This document shows, piece by piece, positions 5,722-10,513 of a stretch of 10,513 bases of DNA (positions are counted from its first letter, which is position 1; every line of letters begins with the position of its first letter). Source of the stretch: a bacterium (GTDB lineage: Bacteria; Bacillota_I; Bacilli_A; RF39; UBA660); assembly GCA_014846175.1 (NCBI GenBank), contig RKAV01000055.1, positions 1-10,513 of the forward strand, written 5' to 3'. Position numbers and translations under genes: made by a program. Under the pieces are notes generated by a model, which searched no databases, had not been told where the DNA came from, and was given only the letters and a program-made list of their open reading frames with translations.

Positions 5722-6429
5722 CTACTCTACATTATATAAAAAGTTTTCATCTTTATAAAATTCTTCTTCCCCAGTCTTTGAAAAAATCATAAAGCTATGA
5801 AAGAATTTTAATTGATTGTTTTCTACGTATAGATAGTTATCTTCATCATAACTATCTACTTTTCTTAGTTTTAAAAAGCATTCATAATCACATTCTTCAT
5901 CACTTAAATATTTATTAGTTAATTCACCCTTATAGTATTCTTTTAATTTCTTCTCTAAACTATTAGAAACATCAAAACTAGTCTTATTAAAATTATTAAG
6001 TAGTTCACTATCATTTACTAATTTATTATTGTTTAGGGAAAAGTTATAAGTTTTAAATACAGGATAAGTATAGTTTGTATCTTTATCTATTGCTATTTTA
6101 ATTGTTACTAGGGAAAAATAGTTATTAGAAATACTATATTGATAATTAAATGAAGAATTGTTACTTTTTATTGTTTCGTTATAGTCTTCTTCTATTTCTT
6201 TATTTACAGCGTTTGTATCACTACTTTTAATAGCAACTATTGGTAAGTAAGATGATATTTTACTACCAGGTATAGTATAAGATGCTCCTTGTTTAATAAA
6301 GTTAGATGATTTAATTTTATCTTTACTTACCATTTTAAATAGCGCTGTTATAAAGAGAATAATTAAAATGCTAAGTATTCCTATAATTATATATTTTCTA
6401 ATCTTTATTTTTTGTTCTTCTAATTCCAT
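5722..6429 (-). CDS. Membrane-anchored RsiV/DUF3298-like protein (paralogue B)
   Basis: A 235-residue predicted single-pass protein with a membrane helix at about 12-32 and an outside domain. Matching blocks with paralogue A: VNKEIEEDY (75-83), NYQYSISNNYFSLV, TYPVFKTYNFSL (120-131), ELLNNFN, C-D-Y-E-C-F (180-185), and YLYVENNQLKFFHSF near the end. The TYPxFxTYNFxL-plus-helix pattern is like the DUF3298 half of RsiV and PdaC-type proteins. The ATG is 8 nt after the amidase stop codon, and its ribosome site AGGTGAT overlaps that stop codon, so translation of the two is probably coupled. That coupling makes a partner of the amidase likely. No enzyme motif is seen. Whether it binds, senses or inhibits the hydrolase cannot be told from sequence. 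Confidence 0.6.
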   Translation of the reverse strand: MELEEQKIKIRKYIIIGILSILIILFITALFKMVSKDKIKSSNFIKQGASYTIPGSKISSYLPIVAIKSSDTNAVNKEIEEDYNETIKSNNSSFNYQYSISNNYFSLVTIKIAIDKDTNYTYPVFKTYNFSLNNNKLVNDSELLNNFNKTSFDVSNSLEKKLKEYYKGELTNKYLSDEECDYECFLKLRKVDSYDEDNYLYVENNQLKFFHSFMIFSKTGEEEFYKDENFLYNVE

Positions 6430-6437
6430 ACAATCAC

Positions 6438-7520
6438 CTATCTTGATATTTTACTACCATAATTATTTTTAAATACAAGTGCTAATTCATGAGCTATTTT
6501 TTCTTTATTAGTTTCATATTTTTGCATAGCAGAGTTATTATCATAAAATTCTACTTCCATATATGTCATAGGAATACCTAAGTTTTGAAAATATCTTTGA
6601 TTTTGTAATCCTTGTGCAATATCATAGTTTGCTCTTCCTGTATATTTAACTACGGCATCTTTAAGTTGCTTATCTATTTTTGATATACCAGCACTTCCTT
6701 GCATAAGTAGGGTACCTTGTCCTCCACCAGCATTAAAGTGAATTTCAATTACATGGGTAAATTTTTTAAATTTAGCTTCATTATTTTTAAAGTTTTGAGT
6801 ATTATTACGTAATTCTACATAAAGTGATTTATTCATCCTAGCATCTGTTCCTCCTAGCATTTCATTTGCAATAGAGGCCTTTATATTCATACCATCTAGT
6901 TCATTTTTTAACAGTTTAGCTAGTTTTCTCGTTTCTGTTGGTTCAACATAAGTAGTATTTTCTTCACGACATTCATTATCTCCACCATTATTACAATAAG
7001 GGCTATAAGAGTGTCCAGCTACTATTAGTATTCCTCCATCTCCTAAACTTGCACTAGTAGAAGTATCGCCTTCTTCTTCTGTTTTACTAACATAGTTTTT
7101 TAAACCTGATAAATCACCATACATACCACTAAGTCCTTTACCTTTTTTAGTACCAAGTCCTGATTGATATTCTCCTACCCCAATGTTTTTATTAGCTTTA
7201 ATAGCTGCTTTATAACAAGTAGTAAAACTAAAAATTTCTCCTCGTTCAAAGGAAGCATAAGAAAGAAAGTTCATTACTATATTTAAAAGTGTAGGTATAA
7301 AGAATATGATTAAAGCTGCTCCTATTTTTTTAGCTATTTTTTTTAAACCATCTTTTTGATGTGGATCAATTGTCATCGATATAAGTGATATAACTAAAGA
7401 AACAATTAAAATAATAGGAACTATTACACAAATTAAAGTTATAGCAGTATGTATAATTGTTAAGCCACGTGCTAAAGCAGCATCAGAACAAGTATCATTT
7501 ATAGTAGTTAATATATACAT
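6438..7520 (-). CDS. Two-helix membrane protein with C-terminal zinc N-acetylmuramoyl-L-alanine amidase
   Basis: A 360-residue protein. C11 is outside, helices at about 22-49 and 66-87 surround a Lys-rich loop, and C102 follows. The linker GLSGMYGDLSGLKNY (129-143) is almost identical to that in the CHAP proteins. The C-terminal domain (about 163-358) fits Amidase_3: H170 in ILIVAGH, E196 in PTETRKL, H261 in IEIHFNAGG, and E322 in YMEVEF as the catalytic Glu (standard position ...VEVGF). Such enzymes cut the amide between N-acetylmuramic acid and the stem peptide. A short insert after H170 carries C176 and C184, perhaps a disulfide. The ATG has AGGTGAT at short spacing and lies 4 nt after trmR. 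Endolysin-like enzymes share the fold, but the two membrane helices and housekeeping-operon context argue against a phage lysin. Confidence 0.88.
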   Translation of the reverse strand: MYILTTINDTCSDAALARGLTIIHTAITLICVIVPIILIVSLVISLISMTIDPHQKDGLKKIAKKIGAALIIFFIPTLLNIVMNFLSYASFERGEIFSFTTCYKAAIKANKNIGVGEYQSGLGTKKGKGLSGMYGDLSGLKNYVSKTEEEGDTSTSASLGDGGILIVAGHSYSPYCNNGGDNECREENTTYVEPTETRKLAKLLKNELDGMNIKASIANEMLGGTDARMNKSLYVELRNNTQNFKNNEAKFKKFTHVIEIHFNAGGGQGTLLMQGSAGISKIDKQLKDAVVKYTGRANYDIAQGLQNQRYFQNLGIPMTYMEVEFYDNNSAMQKYETNKEKIAHELALVFKNNYGSKISR

Positions 7521-7524
7521 AAAA

Positions 7525-8127
7525 TCACCTTTCTTTTTTCTTACTTACAGCAATTCCATCTCCTACATCATGAATTACAGTTTCATAGTTTTCATTATTT
7601 TTTAAGAAGGTAATATAATCTTTAATTTTTCTTACTATTCCTCTTACATTTCTACTTTCTATTTCTTTTTCATTTTTATTAACTAAACCATGAAAATACA
7701 TATTATCAGTAATAATATAACCATTACTAGTTAAATTTCTTTCAAATAATTCAAAGAATTTCTGACTTTGAGCTTTAGCAGCATCTATAAAGATAAGATC
7801 AAATTTATCATCTAATTTAACATTTAAAGCATCTTGATAAATTAAAGTTATTCTATCTTCTAAGTTACATCTTTTTATATTTTTTAAAGCTTCCATATAA
7901 CGATCACTATCACGTTCTATACTAGTTACAGTTAAGTTTTTATTACATAAAGCCATCATTATAGCTGAATACCCAATAGCAGTACCTATTTCTAATACCC
8001 TAACTCTTTGATTTTTAATTATAAAGTTAGTTAAAAAATCAATTCCGGCATCTTCCATAATTGGTACTTTATTTTCTTTAGCATATTTTTTAATTTCATT
8101 TATTATTTGATAAGTTTCATCTACCAT
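7525..8127 (-). CDS. trmR: TrmR, tRNA 5-hydroxyuridine O-methyltransferase (YrrM)
   Basis: A 200-residue class I SAM methyltransferase of the caffeoyl-CoA-like O-methyltransferase type. SAM-binding motif I is VLEIGTAIGYSAIMM (about 44-58), the acidic loop is TSIERD, and LIFIDAAKAQ holds the metal/catalytic Asp, followed by the NLTSNGYIITDN strand and helix. It matches B. subtilis YrrM/TrmR, which methylates ho5U34 to mo5U34 in tRNA. Gene order (directly after mltG) is the same as in Bacillus. I chose the ATG at 8127 rather than the in-frame TTG at 8133, because GGTGAT (8133-8138) overlaps the TTG but is 5 nt before the ATG. The start overlaps the mltG stop by 7 nt. Confidence 0.88.
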   Translation of the reverse strand: MVDETYQIINEIKKYAKENKVPIMEDAGIDFLTNFIIKNQRVRVLEIGTAIGYSAIMMALCNKNLTVTSIERDSDRYMEALKNIKRCNLEDRITLIYQDALNVKLDDKFDLIFIDAAKAQSQKFFELFERNLTSNGYIITDNMYFHGLVNKNEKEIESRNVRGIVRKIKDYITFLKNNENYETVIHDVGDGIAVSKKKER

Positions 8128-9170
8128 ATCCAATCACCATTTTCTTTTAGTTCTTTTACTTTTGCTGTATGTTCACTACTAGTTTTAGTATAATATACTG
8201 TACCATTTTTATCAGCTACAAAATAATAATAATCTGAACTAGTAGGATTAATACTTGCTAAAATACTATCTTTAGAGGGATTACAAATAGGTCCTACAGG
8301 AAGTTTACCAGCCATCTCACTACTTCTTGTATTATAAGGATTATATTTATTAAATATCTCACTTGTTAAGTCCTTATCCATCTTCTCATTAAAAGCATAA
8401 TAGGTGGTAACATCACTTCCAAGATTCATACCTTTTTTAAGTCTATTTTGAAATACACCTACTATTAATTTACGATCAGATGTCTTCACTCCTTCAAGGT
8501 CAGCAATTGATGCTAATGTTAATACTTCATGTATATTCATTTTACTTAAAGTATCTTTATAAGGAGTAAGATTCTTATTTTCTTGTTCTAATAAAGTTTT
8601 AACAATCTCTTCTACTGTCACATTTTTATCTTTAAAGTTATAAGTATCAGGGGCTAAATAACCTTCTAATCCATAATAAATATTATCATTTAAAATACTA
8701 TCTGTTAAAAACCAATAAGAATTAATTAAACTAGTTAAATAACTCTTATCTTTCATCTTAGAAAGAAACTCTTCTTCACTTATATTAGTACTTGCACTTA
8801 TTACTTTAGCATAATCTTTTATTGTTTTGCCCTCTTTAAAAGTAATAGAAATATCATTACTAGAAGCACCTCTTTCAAGAATGGAAGCAATAGTATCTAA
8901 ATTCATATCTTTTCTTAAATAGTATGTTGAAGCTTTAATAGTACCTTTTCTATTTAGTTTCATATATACTTTAAAGAATAATTCATTTTTTATTAAGTAT
9001 TTGTTTCTAAGTAAACTAGCAACTTGACTAGTACTCATCCCTTTTTCTATTACTACTTCTATTTTGGCATTACTAGTTTTATCAGTAGGACTTATTTCAT
9101 ACTGGTAAACACCAAATCCTGCTAATAATAAAACTCCTATTATTAAAAATATTATCGCTATCTTTCGCAT
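8121..9170 (-). CDS. mltG: MltG, endolytic murein transglycosylase
   Basis: About 349 residues: an N-terminal membrane helix (about 6-23), a LysM-like subdomain (about 38-100, IEKGMSTSQVASLLRNKYLI), then the YceG catalytic domain. Family landmarks are EGYLAPDTY (170-178), LTLASIADLEG (218-228, numbering from the upstream GTG), GVFQNRL, NPYNTR and LPVGPICNPS. The Glu in DLEG (E227) aligns with the catalytic Glu of E. coli MltG (ASIVEKE, second Glu); the first Glu of that motif is replaced by Asp. MltG cuts nascent glycan strands in the membrane-proximal wall and sets their length. A GTG at 9173 and the adjacent ATG at 9170 are both possible starts; ATG is preferred. The ribosome site is weak. 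It follows the DUF1292 gene after about 34 nt. Confidence 0.93.
   Translation of the reverse strand: MRKIAIIFLIIGVLLLAGFGVYQYEISPTDKTSNAKIEVVIEKGMSTSQVASLLRNKYLIKNELFFKVYMKLNRKGTIKASTYYLRKDMNLDTIASILERGASSNDISITFKEGKTIKDYAKVISASTNISEEEFLSKMKDKSYLTSLINSYWFLTDSILNDNIYYGLEGYLAPDTYNFKDKNVTVEEIVKTLLEQENKNLTPYKDTLSKMNIHEVLTLASIADLEGVKTSDRKLIVGVFQNRLKKGMNLGSDVTTYYAFNEKMDKDLTSEIFNKYNPYNTRSSEMAGKLPVGPICNPSKDSILASINPTSSDYYYFVADKNGTVYYTKTSSEHTAKVKELKENGDWIW
8133..8138 (-). promoter_or_regulatory. Ribosome binding site deciding the trmR start
   Basis: GGTGAT inside the 3' end of mltG, 5 nt before the ATG at 8127. It overlaps the alternative TTG at 8133, which therefore cannot use it. Confidence 0.7.
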
Positions 9171-9204
9171 CACTCACACTGTCTTTCTTTTTATTCTTTA
9201 ATTA

Positions 9205-9486
9205 TTATTCTTGTTCATCTTTTACTGTTTCTTGAATAGTATTTAGAATAGTTTCAATTATCTTCCATTCTTTTTCTGTTTCAATAGCTTCAAGTTTAGT
9301 AGTAGTACCTTCACCTTTTTGATAAGTACTAGCAAACACTTGAATATTTCCTTCTTCATCTAAGGTATTATCAGTATATACTATATAACTTTTATTAGTT
9401 TCCTCGCTATCAAAAGTAAATAATACATCATATACTACTTTCTTTCCTTCTTCATCGATTAATGTAAATTGATTTTTATTTTCCAT
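9205..9486 (-). CDS. yrzB: DUF1292 family protein (YrzB-like)
   Basis: A small acidic protein of 93 residues with the DUF1292 pattern: FTLIDEEGKKVVYDVLFTFDSEETNKSYIVYTD, then an internal EGNIQVFASTYQ and an acidic C-terminus. There is no membrane segment or catalytic motif. The function of the family is unknown. Its position between ruvX and mltG is the conserved Bacillus arrangement, which supports the call. It begins 1 nt after the ruvX stop codon, and its A/G-rich ribosome site (AAAGGA) lies within the end of ruvX, so translation is probably coupled. Confidence 0.88.
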   Translation of the reverse strand: MENKNQFTLIDEEGKKVVYDVLFTFDSEETNKSYIVYTDNTLDEEGNIQVFASTYQKGEGTTTKLEAIETEKEWKIIETILNTIQETVKDEQE

Positions 9487-9487
9487 T

Positions 9488-9904
9488 TTATTTTTTTCCT
9501 TTCATATCTAAATAAGTTTGTAATATAATTGTAGCTGCTACTGAATCTATTACTTTCTTTCTTTTTTTTCTACTAGTATCGGAAAGTAATAGTACTTTCT
9601 CAGCTTCTGTTGTTGATAATCTTTCATCCATAAGAAAAACTGGTAAGTTAAATTCTTCTTCTAGTTCTTCTTTTAATTTAAGTGTTTCTTCTACTCGCTT
9701 ACCACAAGTATTGTTCATATTCTTAGGATACCCTAAAACAAAGGCTTCTATTTTCATATCAGTTACTATTTTTTTAAGTTCTATAAAGATTTCTTTTTTA
9801 TCTTTATAATTAATAACACCATAATTACTAGCTAAAAAACCAGTCTTATCAGAAATAGCTAACCCTACTGTTTTAGTTCCATAATCAAGTCCCAAATATC
9901 GCAA
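9488..9904 (-). CDS. ruvX: RuvX/YqgF, RNase H-fold nuclease (Holliday junction resolvase / pre-16S rRNA processing)
   Basis: A 138-residue protein of normal length for the family. It has the RNase H-fold signatures LGLDYGTKTVGLAISD (4-19, catalytic D7), VLGYPKNMNNT (56-66), MDERLSTTEAE (92-102, with E94) and IDSVAATIILQTYL (119-132, D120). YqgF proteins are described as putative Holliday junction resolvases and as nucleases that mature the 16S rRNA 5' end. The start is a TTG at 9904: the family N-terminus M-R-x-L-G-L-D begins exactly there, no in-frame ATG is close, and AGAGG (9911-9915) is 6 nt upstream. The ribosome site lies within the last codons of ireB, and the two genes are 2 nt apart. 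Confidence 0.94.
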   Translation of the reverse strand: MRYLGLDYGTKTVGLAISDKTGFLASNYGVINYKDKKEIFIELKKIVTDMKIEAFVLGYPKNMNNTCGKRVEETLKLKEELEEEFNLPVFLMDERLSTTEAEKVLLLSDTSRKKRKKVIDSVAATIILQTYLDMKGKK

Positions 9905-9906
9905 AA

Positions 9907-10152
9907 CTAACCTCTTAAGAAACTATCTAGTAAAACTTCAACAACTTTGCTACGATCAAGTGATTGCATTTTACGTCTTGCATCTTGATAACTAGAAATA
10001 TAACCTAAATCACCACTAATTAAATAACCTACTATTTGATCAGTTGGATTATATCCTCTTTCTTTTAATGATAAATATACTTCTTTCAAAATCTTTTGAA
10101 CCTCTTTACTGTTCTTTGTTTCAACTTGAAATAACATAGTTTTATCTTTCAT
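9907..10152 (-). CDS. ireB: IreB family regulatory phosphoprotein (UPF0297/DUF965, YrzL)
   Basis: An 81-residue protein starting MKDKTMLFQ, with the family core VYLSLKERGYNPTDQIVGYLISGDLGYISSYQDARRKM. In Enterococcus faecalis, IreB is a substrate of the wall-responsive kinase IreK and lowers cephalosporin tolerance; the phosphorylated Thr residues there are near the N-terminus, and T5 here is the only Thr before residue 10. The frame stays open to 10221, but I chose the ATG at 10152: GAGGTGA (10158-10164) is 5 nt upstream, it starts where the family starts, and the extra 23 codons would cover the promoter. First gene of the long minus-strand operon. Unlike Bacillus, no alaS lies immediately upstream in the window. 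Confidence 0.92.
   Translation of the reverse strand: MKDKTMLFQVETKNSKEVQKILKEVYLSLKERGYNPTDQIVGYLISGDLGYISSYQDARRKMQSLDRSKVVEVLLDSFLRG
9911..9915 (-). promoter_or_regulatory. Ribosome binding site for the TTG start of ruvX
   Basis: AGAGG on the minus strand, within the last sense codons (Arg-Gly) of ireB, 6 nt before the TTG at 9904. It supports the unusual start and suggests coupling to ireB translation. Confidence 0.65.
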
Positions 10153-10157
10153 ACATT

Positions 10158-10164
10158 TCACCTC
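10158..10164 (-). promoter_or_regulatory. Ribosome binding site deciding the ireB start
   Basis: GAGGTGA, 5 nt before the ATG at 10152. The upstream alternative start at 10221 would lie upstream of the whole promoter and has no comparable site. Confidence 0.8.
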
Positions 10165-10183
10165 ACTACAATTACTTAAATTT

Positions 10184-10212
10184 ATTCTATCATTTTTTTT
10201 ATTCTTATTCAA
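10184..10212 (-). promoter_or_regulatory. Sigma-A-type promoter of the ireB operon
   Basis: The minus strand has TTGAAT (10207-10212) and TAGAAT (10184-10189) separated by exactly 17 bp, each close to the TTGACA/TATAAT consensus. The spacer is A-rich. Expected start is near 10177, giving a leader of about 25 nt to the ireB ATG. This is the only convincing housekeeping promoter found upstream of the run of genes from ireB to the YnbB-family gene. Confidence 0.7.
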
Positions 10213-10214
10213 GG

Positions 10215-10243
10215 TTTTCATATTTTATTTATTTACGCATAAT
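10215..10243 (+). promoter_or_regulatory. Candidate sigma-A promoter of the divergent membrane-protein gene
   Basis: The plus strand has TTTTCA (10215-10220) and CATAAT (10238-10243) with 17 bp between them. The -10 is good and the -35 moderate. It would be back to back with the ireB promoter. The leader would be only about 12 nt, just enough for the AGGTGAT ribosome site. Confidence 0.4.
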
Positions 10244-10261
10244 TTTTATTAGGTGATAAAC

Positions 10262-10513
10262 ATGAATTATTTTAAATCTCTTTTAAAAATGCTATTAATT
10301 AATTTTTTAGTTATTATTTTAGGTGCTACTGTTATTACACTTATTTATTATTTAAATTTTATACCAAATAGTATTTATAATGCTTTTAAATTAATAATAC
10401 CTATCCTTAGTTTATTTTTTACTACTATAGCTTTTTCTAAGAAAGCTATAAATAAAGGCTATTTAGAAGGATTAAAGATTGGTTGTTTAAATATTATTAT
10501 ATTTATTATTATA
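10262..10513 (+). CDS. Small YrzE/DUF3792-like (TIGR04086) membrane protein, C-terminus outside the window
   Basis: 84 codons from an ATG with AGGTGAT 5 nt upstream (10251-10257), open to the end of the window. Three hydrophobic segments are visible: about residues 10-31, 43-59 and 73-84 onward. SKKAINKGYLEGLKIGCLN between segments 2 and 3 matches the 'KK...GWLnGLlvG' signature of the TIGR04086/YrzE family. Only the N-terminal two thirds of a typical protein (about 110-130 residues) is present. Function is unknown. It is transcribed away from ireB. Confidence in the family is moderate, as the motif is short. Confidence 0.65.
   Translation, partial: MNYFKSLLKMLLINFLVIILGATVITLIYYLNFIPNSIYNAFKLIIPILSLFFTTIAFSKKAINKGYLEGLKIGCLNIIIFIII

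Noticed and set aside
3150..7520. Conjugation (type IV secretion) locus, suggested by TrbC/VirB2-like helices next to wall hydrolases
   Set aside because: No VirB4, VirD4, relaxase, integrase or other transfer gene is in the window, and the neighbours are chromosomal housekeeping genes.
6438..7520. Prophage endolysin cassette
   Set aside because: The hydrolases carry their own membrane helices, and there is no holin or structural phage gene; the surrounding operon is housekeeping.
10153..10221. Longer ireB with 23 extra N-terminal codons
   Set aside because: The extra part covers the -35/-10 promoter, has no ribosome site and does not match the family; the ATG at 10152 has GAGGTGA at the right distance.
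1..10513. Mycoplasma-type genetic code (TGA = Trp) given the AT-rich sequence
   Set aside because: TGA ends the SDR gene (4987-4989) and trmR (7525-7527) at family-appropriate lengths, and Trp is encoded by TGG.
1..10513. CRISPR array, tRNA or rRNA genes, insertion sequences
   Set aside because: No regularly spaced repeats, cloverleaf-like or rRNA-like segments, or transposase frames were seen; the intergenic gaps are all under about 120 bp.

Overview
This window is AT-rich (well under one third G+C by eye) and densely coding, with almost everything on the minus strand. It most likely comes from an uncultured, spore-forming, low-GC relative of the Bacilli (a gut 'Firmicutes/Tenericutes CAG'-type lineage; this placement is inference). 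Three things support it: the Bacillus-type gene order ireB-ruvX-yrzB-mltG-trmR, the sporulation genes spoIIIAH and gerE with a GerM-like gene, and Shine-Dalgarno sites of the AGGTGAT or GGAGG type. TGA is used as a stop (SDR gene, trmR), so this is not the Mycoplasma genetic code.

Layout, read along the minus strand from the right end. (1) At 10262-10513 a divergent plus-strand gene begins, for a small YrzE/DUF3792-like membrane protein. (2) A good sigma-A-type promoter (10184-10212) opens a long, tightly packed operon: ireB, ruvX, a DUF1292 gene (yrzB), mltG and trmR (10152 down to 7525). (3) The same operon seems to continue into an accessory cell-envelope block (7520-2404) where B. subtilis would have the U32-peptidase-like genes. 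It holds a membrane-anchored N-acetylmuramoyl-L-alanine amidase, an RsiV/DUF3298-like membrane protein, an SDR oxidoreductase, two tandem membrane-anchored CHAP hydrolases, a second RsiV-like membrane protein, and then a PLP enzyme of the YnbB/'aluminium resistance' family. Gaps between genes are -8 to +34 nt throughout. (4) The left 1.1 kb is a sporulation block with its own signals: spoIIIAH (with a hairpin over its ribosome binding site and a terminator after it), gerE, and the 5' part of a GerM-like gene.

The most unusual content is the accessory block. Three wall hydrolases share one N-terminal module: a short outside segment with a Cys, two membrane helices resembling TrbC/VirB2 pilin-like proteins, a second Cys, and a strongly conserved GLSGM(Y/F)GDLSGLKNY linker. 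The C-terminal enzyme differs: amidase in one, CHAP in the other two. Each hydrolase group is followed by an RsiV-like bitopic protein with a C-D-Y-E-C motif. With MltG (glycan cleavage), the amidase (stem removal) and CHAP (peptide or amide cleavage), this one operon could encode cutting of most bond types in peptidoglycan, and the RsiV-like proteins are candidates for sensing or restraining it. The second notable signal is a 10-bp inverted repeat that could hide the spoIIIAH ribosome binding site in read-through transcripts but not in transcripts started at a sporulation-type promoter lying between its arms.
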